This document shows positions 1 through 5,965 of a DNA stretch of 13,495 nt, piece by piece; the stretch's first letter is position 1, and every line of letters starts with the position of its first letter. The position numbers and the translations under genes were made by a program. Below the pieces are notes generated by a model. It was not told the DNA's origin. It was given only the letters and a program-made list of their open reading frames with translations, and searched no databases. The stretch covers positions 1 through 13,495 of the forward strand of contig JADFLN010000035.1 in NCBI GenBank assembly GCA_022564385.1, written 5' to 3'. The DNA is from Nitrososphaerota archaeon (lineage in GTDB: Archaea > Thermoproteota > Nitrososphaeria > Nitrososphaerales > Nitrosopumilaceae).

Positions 1-140
1 GCAAAATCAATACTCCATGGAATCGAAAGATTCTCAGCTACTATCTCTACTTTTACTCCCAAGTCAGGATAAGATTCTGCAAAAGCCATACTTGTCATTC
101 CAAAAATAATTAGAATAGAAAAAGTAACTGTGGTTTTCAT
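1..140 (-). CDS. Secreted protein, N-terminal fragment; probable PQQ-dependent sugar dehydrogenase
   Basis: Partial gene: the ATG is at 140 and the frame is open to the window edge, giving 46 residues. Residues 1-21 are a clear Sec signal peptide: MKTT, a hydrophobic core ILIIFGM, then a SMAFA|E cleavage site. The mature start has a VEIVAENLSIPWSIDF stretch. This resembles the opening strand of the soluble PQQ-dependent glucose/sorbosone dehydrogenase family, which typically has a 'V..GL..PW...F' pattern before the first beta-propeller blade. Such proteins oxidise sugars outside the cell with a PQQ cofactor, and several ammonia-oxidising archaea carry them. Export is supported directly. The enzyme assignment rests on one short motif and could be another beta-propeller protein. 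The gene diverges from the one at 199, with TATA-like sequence between them. Confidence 0.55.
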   Translation of the reverse strand, partial: MKTTVTFSILIIFGMTSMAFAESYPDLGVKVEIVAENLSIPWSIDF

Positions 141-158
141 ACCGTTCACTTGTAATGA

Positions 159-167
159 TAAATAATA
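159..167 (-). promoter_or_regulatory. TATA-like box for the secreted protein at 140
   Basis: On the minus strand this reads TATTATTTA. It is centred about 23 nt upstream of the ATG at 140, which fits a very short or absent 5' leader. Position and base composition are the only support. Confidence 0.35.
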
Positions 168-168
168 C

Positions 169-176
169 ATTAAATA
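169..176 (+). promoter_or_regulatory. TATA-like box for the hypothetical gene at 199
   Basis: ATTAAATA is centred about 27 nt before the ATG at 199, the spacing expected for a leaderless archaeal transcript. It lies next to the minus-strand box at 159-167, so the two divergent promoters share 58 bp. Confidence 0.4.
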
Positions 177-198
177 CACTACATATTTCAGTTAACTC

Positions 199-708
199 AT
201 GTTTGGGAAAAAACTTGCCATGAAAATAGGAACTAATGTTTTTGCTACTAGACAAAATGGTGATTATCGAGACTTTATCTTTGGTGTAATTACAGGAATT
301 GATGGCAAAAAAGTAGGAATCAATGGAGTAATAGTCAATCCTGTTGGCCTCAAAAATAAGATTGAACAAGGAAAAGCAGGAAAACGATCACACGAGATAC
401 TGCAATTTCCTACCCCTGATAATGTAGTTCTTGCTTTGGTGTATAGAGTTGAATATGAAAATTTTGCTGATATAATCAATCTTGATGAAGACAAATGTGA
501 TCTTATTCCTCCTCAAGTGTATGACATGTTAGATAGCTGGATTAGAGAATCTCTATCAGAATTTCTCAATAATGTTTTATCATTACCAATGAATTCAGAC
601 CGAGATGAGGCAAAACGAATTTTGAAAACTAAAATGGAGAGTTTGGTTGATAAAAACCTGAAAAGAACGCTTTATTCTGTTTGCCGTAGTCTTAAAATCT
701 TGAACTAG
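199..708 (+). CDS. Conserved-looking hypothetical protein, 169 aa
   Basis: I do not recognise this protein. It has no signal peptide or membrane segment, so it is probably cytoplasmic. Residues 8-50 alternate short hydrophobic strands with glycines (IGTNVF, FIFGVITGID, KVGINGVIVNPVG), as in a small beta-barrel or SH3-like fold. Residues 100-169 look mostly helical, with PPQVYDMLDSWIRESLSEF and a Lys/Arg-rich end around KTKMESLVDKNLKRTL. A beta-barrel with a basic helical tail could suit RNA or DNA binding, but that is only an inference. The ATG at 199 matches a leaderless start behind the TATA-like box at 169-176. An in-frame ATG at 220 (residue 8) is an alternative. The gene runs toward rpl12 on the same strand but is separated from it by a promoter. 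Confidence 0.75.
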   Translation: MFGKKLAMKIGTNVFATRQNGDYRDFIFGVITGIDGKKVGINGVIVNPVGLKNKIEQGKAGKRSHEILQFPTPDNVVLALVYRVEYENFADIINLDEDKCDLIPPQVYDMLDSWIRESLSEFLNNVLSLPMNSDRDEAKRILKTKMESLVDKNLKRTLYSVCRSLKILN

Positions 709-740
709 TTTTCAAATTTTAGGCATGATTTCTCCATAGT

Positions 741-748
741 TTTATATT
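741..748 (+). promoter_or_regulatory. TATA box of rpl12
   Basis: TTTATATT is centred about 28 nt before the rpl12 ATG at 773. It is a strong archaeal TATA box at the spacing for a leaderless mRNA, showing that rpl12 has its own promoter. The preceding stretch 709-740 is T-rich and may also end transcription of the upstream gene. Confidence 0.6.
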
Positions 749-772
749 ATGCCCTAAGAAAATCTCGATACA

Positions 773-1072
773 ATGGAATATGTTTACGCCGCTTTACTTC
801 TTCACAAGCTAAAAAAAGACGTCAATGAAGCAAACATCAGTTCAGTTGTAAAGGCATCTGGTACTGATGTTAATGAAGCTCAAGTGAAATCACTAGTTGC
901 AGCATTAGCAGATGTAAATATTGATGATGCAGTCAAAGCAGCACCTGTTGCAGCAGCAGCACCGGCAGCAGATGCATCAGCAGGTGATGAAGCAAAGAAA
1001 GAGGAAAAACCTAAAGACGATGGTAAATCTGAAGACGCAGCCATGGAAGGATTGTCTTCTCTGTTTGGTTAG
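773..1072 (+). CDS. rpl12: Ribosomal protein L12/P1 (stalk)
   Basis: Archaeal P1-type stalk protein. Dimers bind the C-terminal spine of P0 (uL10) and recruit translation factors to the large subunit. The 99-residue protein shows the family layout. A helical dimerisation domain (about 1-57) begins MEYVYAALLLHKL and includes NEANISSVVKASG. An Ala/Pro hinge follows (about 58-72), then a charged Lys/Glu/Asp segment (73-88). The factor-binding peptide GLSSLFG is at the extreme C-terminus. In most archaea this gene closes the L1-L10-L12 operon. Here it lies on the opposite strand from L1-L10, beyond a TRIC channel gene, with its own TATA box. The start is the ATG at 773 and there is no Shine-Dalgarno, consistent with a leaderless mRNA. 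Confidence 0.95.
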   Translation: MEYVYAALLLHKLKKDVNEANISSVVKASGTDVNEAQVKSLVAALADVNIDDAVKAAPVAAAAPAADASAGDEAKKEEKPKDDGKSEDAAMEGLSSLFG

Positions 1073-1081
1073 ATAAATTTA

Positions 1082-1110
1082 CTTTTTTCAATTTTAGATC
1101 TTTATTTTTA
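1082..1110 (+). terminator. T-rich terminator after rpl12
   Basis: The 3' region of rpl12 holds a run of six T, then further T clusters (TTTTAG, TTTATTTTTA). Archaeal intrinsic termination needs U-tracts and no hairpin, so this is a plausible end for the rpl12 transcript. Confidence 0.45.
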
Positions 1111-1147
1111 TTAATCTTAATTAGCAATAATACAGTCTTTGTATTGA

Positions 1148-1780
1148 TTGGTAGATTTCTCTTTTCCAATAGATGGATTCATTAGCATTCTTGATTATTT
1201 GGGCACTGCAGCTTTTGCAATAACTGGTGCATCCAAAGCAATTGCACACAAGGCTGATGTTTTTGGAATTATTGTTTTAGCTACAGTAGTTGGAGTAGCA
1301 GGTGGAATTACTAGAGATGTAATCTTTGGTCGGTTTCCTACATCTTTTTCAGATCCTACTTATGTTACTATAACTGTAATTGTTGGGCTTGTAATGTTCT
1401 TTCTTTATTCGTATCTTAAAAAACGAATGAATGTTTGGTTAATTTTTGATGCAATAGGATTGGGAGTTTTTTCAATTATAGGGGCATCAATTGCATATCA
1501 AATAATTGGACTAGACTTTCTTCCAATGTTGTTTGCAGGAGTAATTACTGCAATAGGTGGTGGAATTCTTAGAGATGTTTTTGTCAGAGAGATTCCAATA
1601 GTTTTTGTAAAAGAAGTCTATGCAGTTGCAAGTATAATTGGAATTGTAATCTTTTATGCTGTTCTTTACTATGGTGGGGAAATGCAAGTTGCATCAATTA
1701 TTGGAATAATTGCAGCAACTGGAATACGATTACTTGCAATGAAGTATAAATGGAATCTTCCTAAAGTTCGTGAAACCTAA
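1148..1780 (+). CDS. TRIC-type (UPF0126) trimeric cation channel protein
   Basis: Predicted integral membrane protein of 210 residues with about seven hydrophobic helices, built from two homologous halves. Each half has the family signature of glycines followed by Arg-Asp: AGGITRD at residues 51-57 and GGGILRD at 137-143. A helical hydrophobic segment precedes each one. This two-repeat layout matches the prokaryotic relatives of TRIC channels. Structurally studied bacterial and archaeal members form trimers with one K+-permeable pore per subunit; older annotations say 'glycine transporter' or UPF0126. The start is TTG at 1148, because the frame is closed by a TGA just upstream and no ATG fits the first helix. 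A weak TATA-like stretch lies near 1115-1124. The stop codon overlaps that of the convergent L10 gene. Its ion and physiological role cannot be read from sequence. Confidence 0.85.
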   Translation: MVDFSFPIDGFISILDYLGTAAFAITGASKAIAHKADVFGIIVLATVVGVAGGITRDVIFGRFPTSFSDPTYVTITVIVGLVMFFLYSYLKKRMNVWLIFDAIGLGVFSIIGASIAYQIIGLDFLPMLFAGVITAIGGGILRDVFVREIPIVFVKEVYAVASIIGIVIFYAVLYYGGEMQVASIIGIIAATGIRLLAMKYKWNLPKVRET

Positions 1781-2643
1781 GCTGGTTTGTAGTCTTTTGC
1801 TTTTCCTGCAAGTGCTTTAGCTTGAGCATCTGCTTTTTGCAATATCTGCTCCTTTGTCTCATCTGTCATAAAGCCTGATTCGATAGATACAGAACGTGCA
1901 GATTGAGATGCTTTGCCAAGTATCTGTGAAATATTTTCTGGTGTAACATATGCTGCTTCAATAGATAGTGAAACTGCTTCTTGATGTGCTTGTGCAAACT
2001 GTTCTCTAATTTTCTCAACATCAATTACCATCTCTTTTTCTGTATACTTTGTACCTTCTTCTACGGCTGCAAAAAGTGAAATTCCAGCCTCTATGGGTTT
2101 GATATCTAGTTTTCCAAGAATTGATGCTAATTTTTCATTGATAACTTCACCTTTTAGTACGGGAGTGGTGTCCTTTGAAATCCAAATTGTTCCTTGATCA
2201 ATTTTAGTTGGAATTCCTGCGTCTTTGAATTCTGTAAGCATTGGTCCTGGTGCAATTCCTGTATTTTTTGCAGGTATTACAATATCTATACTTGAAATAT
2301 CTCCTCCTCTTGCATTCATCATGATTTTATTTTTAGATAGAAGGACATTTAGCTTGAATGGTGACATATTGGTAAACATGAACATGCATTGACCTGAAAG
2401 TTCTCCAATCATGTCTTTTATTCCTGGTATGTCAATTTTCTCCAGGGCTTTTTTCGCAATTTTGTCTTTGATACTTACAAATTCTACATCATCTTTGAGA
2501 ATTTTTCTTAAAGGCAATATTTGTGTGGAACGTACCTTGTACATTTTGATTAGAGCTAGAACTTTGTATTTTTTTGGAAGCTCTTGTAATTGTTGATACA
2601 TTTGGGTTTTTCTTTTAGGATAGGACGTTCTATTCTCATGCAT
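1777..2643 (-). CDS. rpl10: Ribosomal protein L10/P0 (uL10), stalk base
   Basis: Archaeal P0, 288 residues. It binds 23S rRNA beside L11 and carries the L12 dimers of the stalk. The N-terminal rRNA-binding domain is recognisable (MYQQLQELPKKYKVLALIKM, KVRSTQILPLRK, IKDKIAKKALEKI). An insertion domain follows at about 110-200 (GDISSIDIVIPAKNTGIAPG, TKIDQGTIWI). Residues about 210-283 form the helical spine, with three similar L12-docking helices (around HQEAVSLSIEAA, KASQSARSVSIES and KADAQAKALAGK). The protein then ends at KDYKPA, without the acidic linker and LFG peptide usual in archaeal P0. The ATG at 2643 overlaps the end of L1 by 8 nt, and AGAGGT lies upstream inside L1, so the two are translationally coupled. 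The stop overlaps the convergent TRIC stop. Confidence 0.93.
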   Translation of the reverse strand: MHENRTSYPKRKTQMYQQLQELPKKYKVLALIKMYKVRSTQILPLRKILKDDVEFVSIKDKIAKKALEKIDIPGIKDMIGELSGQCMFMFTNMSPFKLNVLLSKNKIMMNARGGDISSIDIVIPAKNTGIAPGPMLTEFKDAGIPTKIDQGTIWISKDTTPVLKGEVINEKLASILGKLDIKPIEAGISLFAAVEEGTKYTEKEMVIDVEKIREQFAQAHQEAVSLSIEAAYVTPENISQILGKASQSARSVSIESGFMTDETKEQILQKADAQAKALAGKAKDYKPA

Positions 2644-3298
2644 ATTTCTTCTTAACCTCTTGTACTTGTTTTAGTGGTTTACCCATTGAAGTTTTTAGCA
2701 TAATTTTTTTGATATTCTTCTCTCCGTTTGGCAATTTCTTTTCAATTGCGCTAAGAACTGCATGTGCATTAATTGCCAAGTCTTCGTCTTCCATAGATTC
2801 ATCTCCAATTTTACATGATATGGATAAAGATGCTCTTGTTCTAACTTTGATTGATGCTCTAAATCTTTGTAAAAATGATTCAATAGGTGCATCAAATGGA
2901 AGTGGTGTTGGCATTTTTCCTCTAGGACCTAAAAGCTGACCCAAAGTTTTTCCGACTAGTGGCATGACTTTGGTGTCTGCCAAAAAGAAATCATATTTGT
3001 TGATAAATTTTCGAGATTCTCTTTTGTCAGCTCCAAATTTTTCTAATTCACTTGTTCCAATAACTGCATCAGCATTTGCCTCTTTTGCTTTCAGGCCCAT
3101 CTCTCCTGTTGCTATAACACAAACTAATGCTGGAGAATTTGTCTTTGGGAGCTGAACCACTTCGTTGATGGCAAATCCTTTCTTGACATCAATATCTTTG
3201 AAGTTTATGATAAGCTCTATGGCTTGTGTAAATTTCCTTTTTTTAGATTCAGCCTTGATTTTTTTAACCATTTCAGTAAGCTGTACCTCTGTAATCAT
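2636..3298 (-). CDS. rpl1: Ribosomal protein L1 (uL1)
   Basis: Large-subunit protein of the L1 stalk, which helps move deacylated tRNA out of the E site. The family signature is present as KTLGQLLGPRGKMPTPLP, with conserved flanks at EMGLKAKEANADAVIG and FFLADTKVMPLVGK. I chose ATG 3298 (MITEVQL, 220 residues) over ATG 3307. The TATA-like box at 3324-3331 predicts transcription starting near 3300, which makes 3298 a leaderless start and leaves 3307 outside the message. L1 and L10 form a two-gene unit. In methanogenic archaea L1 represses its own operon by binding its mRNA. I could not recognise such a binding site here. The gene diverges from the Lrp-type regulator. Confidence 0.94.
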   Translation of the reverse strand: MITEVQLTEMVKKIKAESKKRKFTQAIELIINFKDIDVKKGFAINEVVQLPKTNSPALVCVIATGEMGLKAKEANADAVIGTSELEKFGADKRESRKFINKYDFFLADTKVMPLVGKTLGQLLGPRGKMPTPLPFDAPIESFLQRFRASIKVRTRASLSISCKIGDESMEDEDLAINAHAVLSAIEKKLPNGEKNIKKIMLKTSMGKPLKQVQEVKKKYA

Positions 3299-3323
3299 AA
3301 TGAACATTTTTCGAGAATGCCTA

Positions 3324-3331
3324 CTTAAAAT
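3324..3331 (-). promoter_or_regulatory. TATA-like box of rpl1-rpl10
   Basis: On the minus strand this reads ATTTTAAG, centred about 29 nt before the ATG at 3298. It decides the choice between the two possible L1 starts. The rest of 3332-3429 is very AT-rich, with near-palindromic TAATTATAAATTA at 3350-3362. An Lrp-type protein could bind there, but nothing is certain. Confidence 0.45.
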
Positions 3332-3429
3332 CGTTTAGAGATAAAATTTCTAATTATAAATTATTTTAAAAAATTATACTTTTTCAAGCAAATAGTTGTA
3401 ATTCACAAGGAAATTTATCTCAAAACCTA

Positions 3430-3438
3430 CATATATTA
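3430..3438 (+). promoter_or_regulatory. TATA box of the Lrp/AsnC gene
   Basis: CATATATTA is centred about 30 nt before the TTG at 3465. It is a good archaeal TATA element supporting a leaderless mRNA that begins at or just before the TTG. Confidence 0.55.
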
Positions 3439-3464
3439 AATCTTAATCATCATTTTCTAACACG

Positions 3465-3920
3465 TTGCACAAATTTGATGATCTTGACATGAAATTGCTT
3501 TTTGAATTAACCAAAGATAGTTCTATCTCTGTTCCTATTTTATCAAAAAAACTTGAGATCAACGCTTCTGTGCTTTATAGTCGAATCAAAAGATTGCAGA
3601 AGAAAAAACTGATCAAAAAATTCACCATAAAAATAGATGATTCTCTTTTAGGTATATGTGTAAAAGCTACAGTTGGGATCAATCGAGATCCTAAACTAAA
3701 GGATGCAATTCACAAACAATTCATGGAAATACCCGAGGTCGTTTCAATCTCTGAAATAACTGGTAGATTTGACATACTGATTCAAGTTTATGCCAAGAAT
3801 CTTGAAGCACTTCATACTGTGGTAATTGAAAAAATTGGAAAAATCGAAGGCATTCAAAATACTGAAACCTTTGTAGAATTACAAAAAACCGATAAAGATC
3901 CAGTTTATCTAATTCAATAA
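3465..3920 (+). CDS. Lrp/AsnC-family transcription regulator
   Basis: This 151-residue protein has the Lrp/AsnC domain order. An N-terminal winged helix-turn-helix (about 1-52) includes the opening FDDLDMKLLFELTKDSS, the helices SVPILSKKLEINASVLYSRIK and a basic wing KKKLIKKFTIKID. An alpha-beta RAM domain (about 60-145) includes VKATVGINRDPK, IPEVVSISEITGRFDILIQV and EGIQNTETFVEL. RAM domains mediate oligomerisation and bind small effectors, often amino acids. The start is the TTG at 3465, placed correctly after the TATA box; the first ATG (3489) would cut into helix 1. The effector and targets are unknown. Its 5' side faces rpl1 across a 166-bp AT-rich spacer, and autoregulation or control of rpl1-rpl10 from that spacer is possible but unproven. 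Its stop abuts the L11 stop with no gap. Confidence 0.9.
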   Translation: MHKFDDLDMKLLFELTKDSSISVPILSKKLEINASVLYSRIKRLQKKKLIKKFTIKIDDSLLGICVKATVGINRDPKLKDAIHKQFMEIPEVVSISEITGRFDILIQVYAKNLEALHTVVIEKIGKIEGIQNTETFVELQKTDKDPVYLIQ

Positions 3921-4400
3921 TTATTGGAATTTTTCATCCCACTTGCCTTCGTTGATTTCGGCAGTCATTTCTTTTGGAGTCTTTCCTTCTATTTTTACTC
4001 CTAATGAAACACATGTACCAACTATGGTTTTTGTAACAGATTTTAATGAAGAAGCGTAAGATTTCTCAAGTTTTGTATTTGCTACTTTGATTATTCCATC
4101 CATTGTGACATCTCCTACCCATTCAGTACCTGCTGCCCCTGAACCTTTTTGGATTCCTACTTCTTTCATAATGAGTGCAGAAGCTGATGGAATGCCAATT
4201 TCAATTTCATACTTTTTTGTTTCGCTATCAATAATAACAGTTACTGGAACTTTCATTCCCTCAAAGTCTTTTGTTTTATCATTGATTGCCTTGATAACTT
4301 CCATAATGTTAACTCCTAGAGGACCCAATGCTGGACCTAATGGTGGACCTGCAGATGCTCCTCCTCCAGTTACAAGTGCTGATACTTTTTGTTCTCCCAT
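3921..4400 (-). CDS. rpl11: Ribosomal protein L11 (uL11)
   Basis: Binds the GTPase-associated centre of 23S rRNA next to P0 and helps factor-dependent GTP hydrolysis. At 159 residues it is the normal archaeal length. The N-terminal domain has the proline/glycine signature GPPLGPALGPLGVNIMEVI (about 18-36). The C-terminal RNA-binding domain contains KEVGIQKGSGAAGTEWVGDV and the conserved end GTCVSLGVKIEGKTPKE. It is the third gene of the secE-nusG-rpl11 unit, 35 nt after nusG. A good Shine-Dalgarno (AGGTGA) precedes the ATG. In the standard archaeal operon L1 would follow. Here the Lrp regulator is interposed in opposite orientation and its stop codon abuts this one. Confidence 0.95.
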   Translation of the reverse strand: MGEQKVSALVTGGGASAGPPLGPALGPLGVNIMEVIKAINDKTKDFEGMKVPVTVIIDSETKKYEIEIGIPSASALIMKEVGIQKGSGAAGTEWVGDVTMDGIIKVANTKLEKSYASSLKSVTKTIVGTCVSLGVKIEGKTPKEMTAEINEGKWDEKFQ

Positions 4401-4407
4401 CTTTTAT

Positions 4408-4413
4408 TCACCT
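4408..4413 (-). promoter_or_regulatory. Shine-Dalgarno of rpl11
   Basis: AGGTGA on the minus strand lies 7 nt before the ATG at 4400. It marks rpl11 as an operon-internal, leadered gene, unlike the leaderless first genes around it. Confidence 0.7.
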
Positions 4414-4435
4414 AATACGAAAAATTTAATCCTTC

Positions 4436-4966
4436 CTAAGTCTCACTAATTACTTTTAGATAGTTTGCGTCTACTGTTACTGGTAATTGGTATGAGGCAT
4501 CTAACAAAACTACTGTCGCTTCTTCTTTTTCAGTATCTATTCTGGTAACTGTTGCTTTCATTCCTTTGAATGGACCTCCTGTGATTTCTACTATGTTATC
4601 AATTGCTAATTGTGAAACTGTTGATTTCTTGATTAGATATCCTTCAATATCTTTGAATTCTAATTCTCCTCTTAATTGGCCACGAATATGTCTAATTCCC
4701 TCAACTGCCATGTATGCATCACTTGGATTGATTGCCTCAATTACAACATAGCCTTTTAGATTATCAACCAGTAAAACTGATTGAATGTTAATTTTATTTG
4801 CATTTGCTTTAGCTTCTAGTAATCTCATTACCACTTTTTCCTGTCCACCAGTGGTTCTAATTGCAAACAAATGTGATTTTATTTCCTCAGTTGATTGAAC
4901 TTCCTCCGTCGATTTTACCTCTTCTGACATTTTTACTTCCTCAGTTGATTTTATTTCCTCTGTCAA
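4436..4966 (-). CDS. nusG: Transcription elongation factor NusG/Spt5
   Basis: Archaeal Spt5, the processivity factor that, with Spt4, clamps RNA polymerase on DNA and can link it to the ribosome. The NGN domain starts near residue 32 (HLFAIRTTGGQEKVVMRLLE) and continues through VLLVDNLKGYVVIEA and VEGIRHIRGQLRG. The KOW domain (about 120-172) has NIVEITGGPFKGMKATVTRI and the final NYLKVI. In front lies an unusual acidic N-terminus of five six-residue repeats like STEEVK. The longest reading starts at TTG 4966, two nucleotides after the secE stop. An in-frame ATG at 4930 has GAGG about 8 nt upstream and would give 164 residues, so the true start is uncertain. It is cotranscribed with secE and rpl11, as in many archaea and bacteria. 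Confidence 0.9.
   Translation of the reverse strand: MTEEIKSTEEVKMSEEVKSTEEVQSTEEIKSHLFAIRTTGGQEKVVMRLLEAKANANKINIQSVLLVDNLKGYVVIEAINPSDAYMAVEGIRHIRGQLRGELEFKDIEGYLIKKSTVSQLAIDNIVEITGGPFKGMKATVTRIDTEKEEATVVLLDASYQLPVTVDANYLKVISET
4877..4966 (-). repeat. Five 18-bp tandem repeats at the nusG 5' end
   Basis: On the minus strand, five in-frame 18-nt units follow one another, consensus TCAACTGAGGAARTAAAA. Unit 1 begins with TTG and unit 3 with ATG; the others begin with TCA or TCG. Units 2 and 5 are nearly identical. Every unit contains GAGG or a close variant, so each carries a potential ribosome-binding site for the first codon of the next unit. Confidence 0.85.
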
Positions 4967-4968
4967 TT

Positions 4969-5148
4969 TTATCTACCAAATGTAATTACTGAAAATACAA
5001 ACTGAATAATAAATCCAATAGATCCTACTCCTGCTATTCCAAACATTACCAATCTGAGGTGCTGTGAATACTCATCTCTGTCTGGTTTTTTGGTGATTTT
5101 CATAGTATTGACCATGTCTTTCAAAGTCTGCTTTGGGTTTAGATGCAT
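4969..5148 (-). CDS. secE: Preprotein translocase subunit SecE/Sec61 gamma
   Basis: Short gene of 59 codons. The protein starts MHLNPKQTLKDMVNTMKI, an amphipathic helix lying along the membrane surface. It then has the family motif KKPDRDEYSQHLRLV and one transmembrane helix (about residues 36-56, FGIAGVGSIGFIIQFVFSVI), ending in FGR. This is the archaeal SecE/Sec61 gamma layout, which braces the SecY channel. I chose ATG 5148 because a TATA box at 5173-5180 predicts transcription beginning near 5149, a leaderless start. Internal ATGs at 5115 and 5103 would remove the amphipathic helix. It heads secE-nusG-rpl11, the conserved order, and its stop is 2 nt before the nusG TTG. Confidence 0.9.
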   Translation of the reverse strand: MHLNPKQTLKDMVNTMKITKKPDRDEYSQHLRLVMFGIAGVGSIGFIIQFVFSVITFGR

Positions 5149-5157
5149 TGACTGGAA

Positions 5158-5166
5158 ATTAATAAA
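5158..5166 (+). promoter_or_regulatory. TATA-like box of dtdA
   Basis: ATTAATAAA is centred 27 nt before the ATG at 5189, giving a leaderless dtdA mRNA. It lies between the TATA box and the start site of the oppositely directed secE promoter. Confidence 0.5.
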
Positions 5167-5172
5167 GTGTCC

Positions 5173-5180
5173 TTATATCT
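5173..5180 (-). promoter_or_regulatory. TATA box of secE-nusG-rpl11
   Basis: AGATATAA on the minus strand is centred about 28 nt before the secE ATG at 5148. It lies downstream of the dtdA TATA element in the dtdA direction, so the two promoters are interlocked. Confidence 0.55.
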
Positions 5181-5188
5181 CTTATCTC

Positions 5189-5965
5189 ATGGAACTACTA
5201 GTTGCGTACAGAGATGATCCGGCAGGTCACAATATGGCAAAATTCCTTTCAAAAGAAATGATACCCGAAGGTGATATCTTTCGTGGAAAATATTATGACT
5301 TGGTAATAATCCCCACTCCTGCTATCTCTGCTGATTGGTTAGAAGAAAAATATGATTATGATGGATTTGTATTTCTCTCAAAACATGCTGCCGAGTCAGG
5401 AGTACTAGCCTTGACTTGTCACTGCACTGGAAATTTTTCTGAAGCAAAATTTGGTGGAAATGATGGACAAATTGCAGTTCCTCACCCACATCTTCAAAAA
5501 GCGTATCTTCAAGCTTTGATGAAAAATCAGTCTAAATTTTCAGAATTTCAAATTACTATAGAGGCAACACACCATGGACCTACTGCACTAACTAAACCAT
5601 CTATATTCATAGAAATTGGCACATCTGAAAAACAGTGGAATGATACATCACTGTGTAATTCAATAGCAACTTTGGTTCATCAAGTAATTACACAACCAAT
5701 TAAAGAAAATCCTATTGCAATTTGTTTTGGAGGAACTCATTATCCTTCAAAATTTACTAATGAATTACTTGAAGGAAAACATGCACTTGGAACCGTAATT
5801 CCAAAACATGCATTAGATAATCTTGATGAAAAATTGTTCTCTCATATTCTTACACAAAATAATATGGCAAAAACTGCACTTCTAGATTGGGGCGGACTGG
5901 GTTCCAACAAACAGAAAGTAGTTGATCTTCTTGAATCAACAGATCTTGAGGTTATCAAACTTTGA
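5189..5965 (+). CDS. dtdA: D-aminoacyl-tRNA deacylase (DtdA, archaeal/plant type)
   Basis: Hydrolyses D-amino acids from mischarged tRNAs so they do not enter translation. The DtdA/GEK1 family is metal-dependent and unrelated to bacterial DTD. The 258-residue protein has the conserved blocks in order: YRDDPAGHNMA (7-17), LTCHCTGNF (75-83), ATHHGPT (126-132), FIEIGTSEKQW (140-150), CFGGTHYPSKFT (179-190) and VIPKHAL (203-209). The many conserved His and Cys residues fit a zinc-type active site. The frame is open upstream to 5090, but I start at ATG 5189: the family begins here, and the upstream codons are antisense to secE and lie before the promoter. The stop overlaps the TTG start of the alkyltransferase, so the two are one transcript. 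Confidence 0.93.
   Translation: MELLVAYRDDPAGHNMAKFLSKEMIPEGDIFRGKYYDLVIIPTPAISADWLEEKYDYDGFVFLSKHAAESGVLALTCHCTGNFSEAKFGGNDGQIAVPHPHLQKAYLQALMKNQSKFSEFQITIEATHHGPTALTKPSIFIEIGTSEKQWNDTSLCNSIATLVHQVITQPIKENPIAICFGGTHYPSKFTNELLEGKHALGTVIPKHALDNLDEKLFSHILTQNNMAKTALLDWGGLGSNKQKVVDLLESTDLEVIKL
5948..5952 (+). promoter_or_regulatory. Shine-Dalgarno for the TTG-started alkyltransferase
   Basis: GAGGT inside the end of dtdA lies 9 nt before the TTG at 5962. It supports TTG as a real start and coupled translation of the two genes. Confidence 0.6.

Noticed and set aside
722..753. GGCAT/ATGCC inverted repeat flanking the rpl12 TATA box
   Set aside because: A 5-bp arm with a 22-nt loop is easily found by chance, and there is no second copy to support it.
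3340..3380. AT-rich near-palindrome between rpl1 and lrp as a definite Lrp operator
   Set aside because: It is imperfect and the whole region is almost pure A/T, so it cannot be told from background.
5090..5188. Upstream extension of dtdA to TTG 5090
   Set aside because: The 33 extra residues are antisense to secE, precede the promoter and do not belong to the DtdA family.
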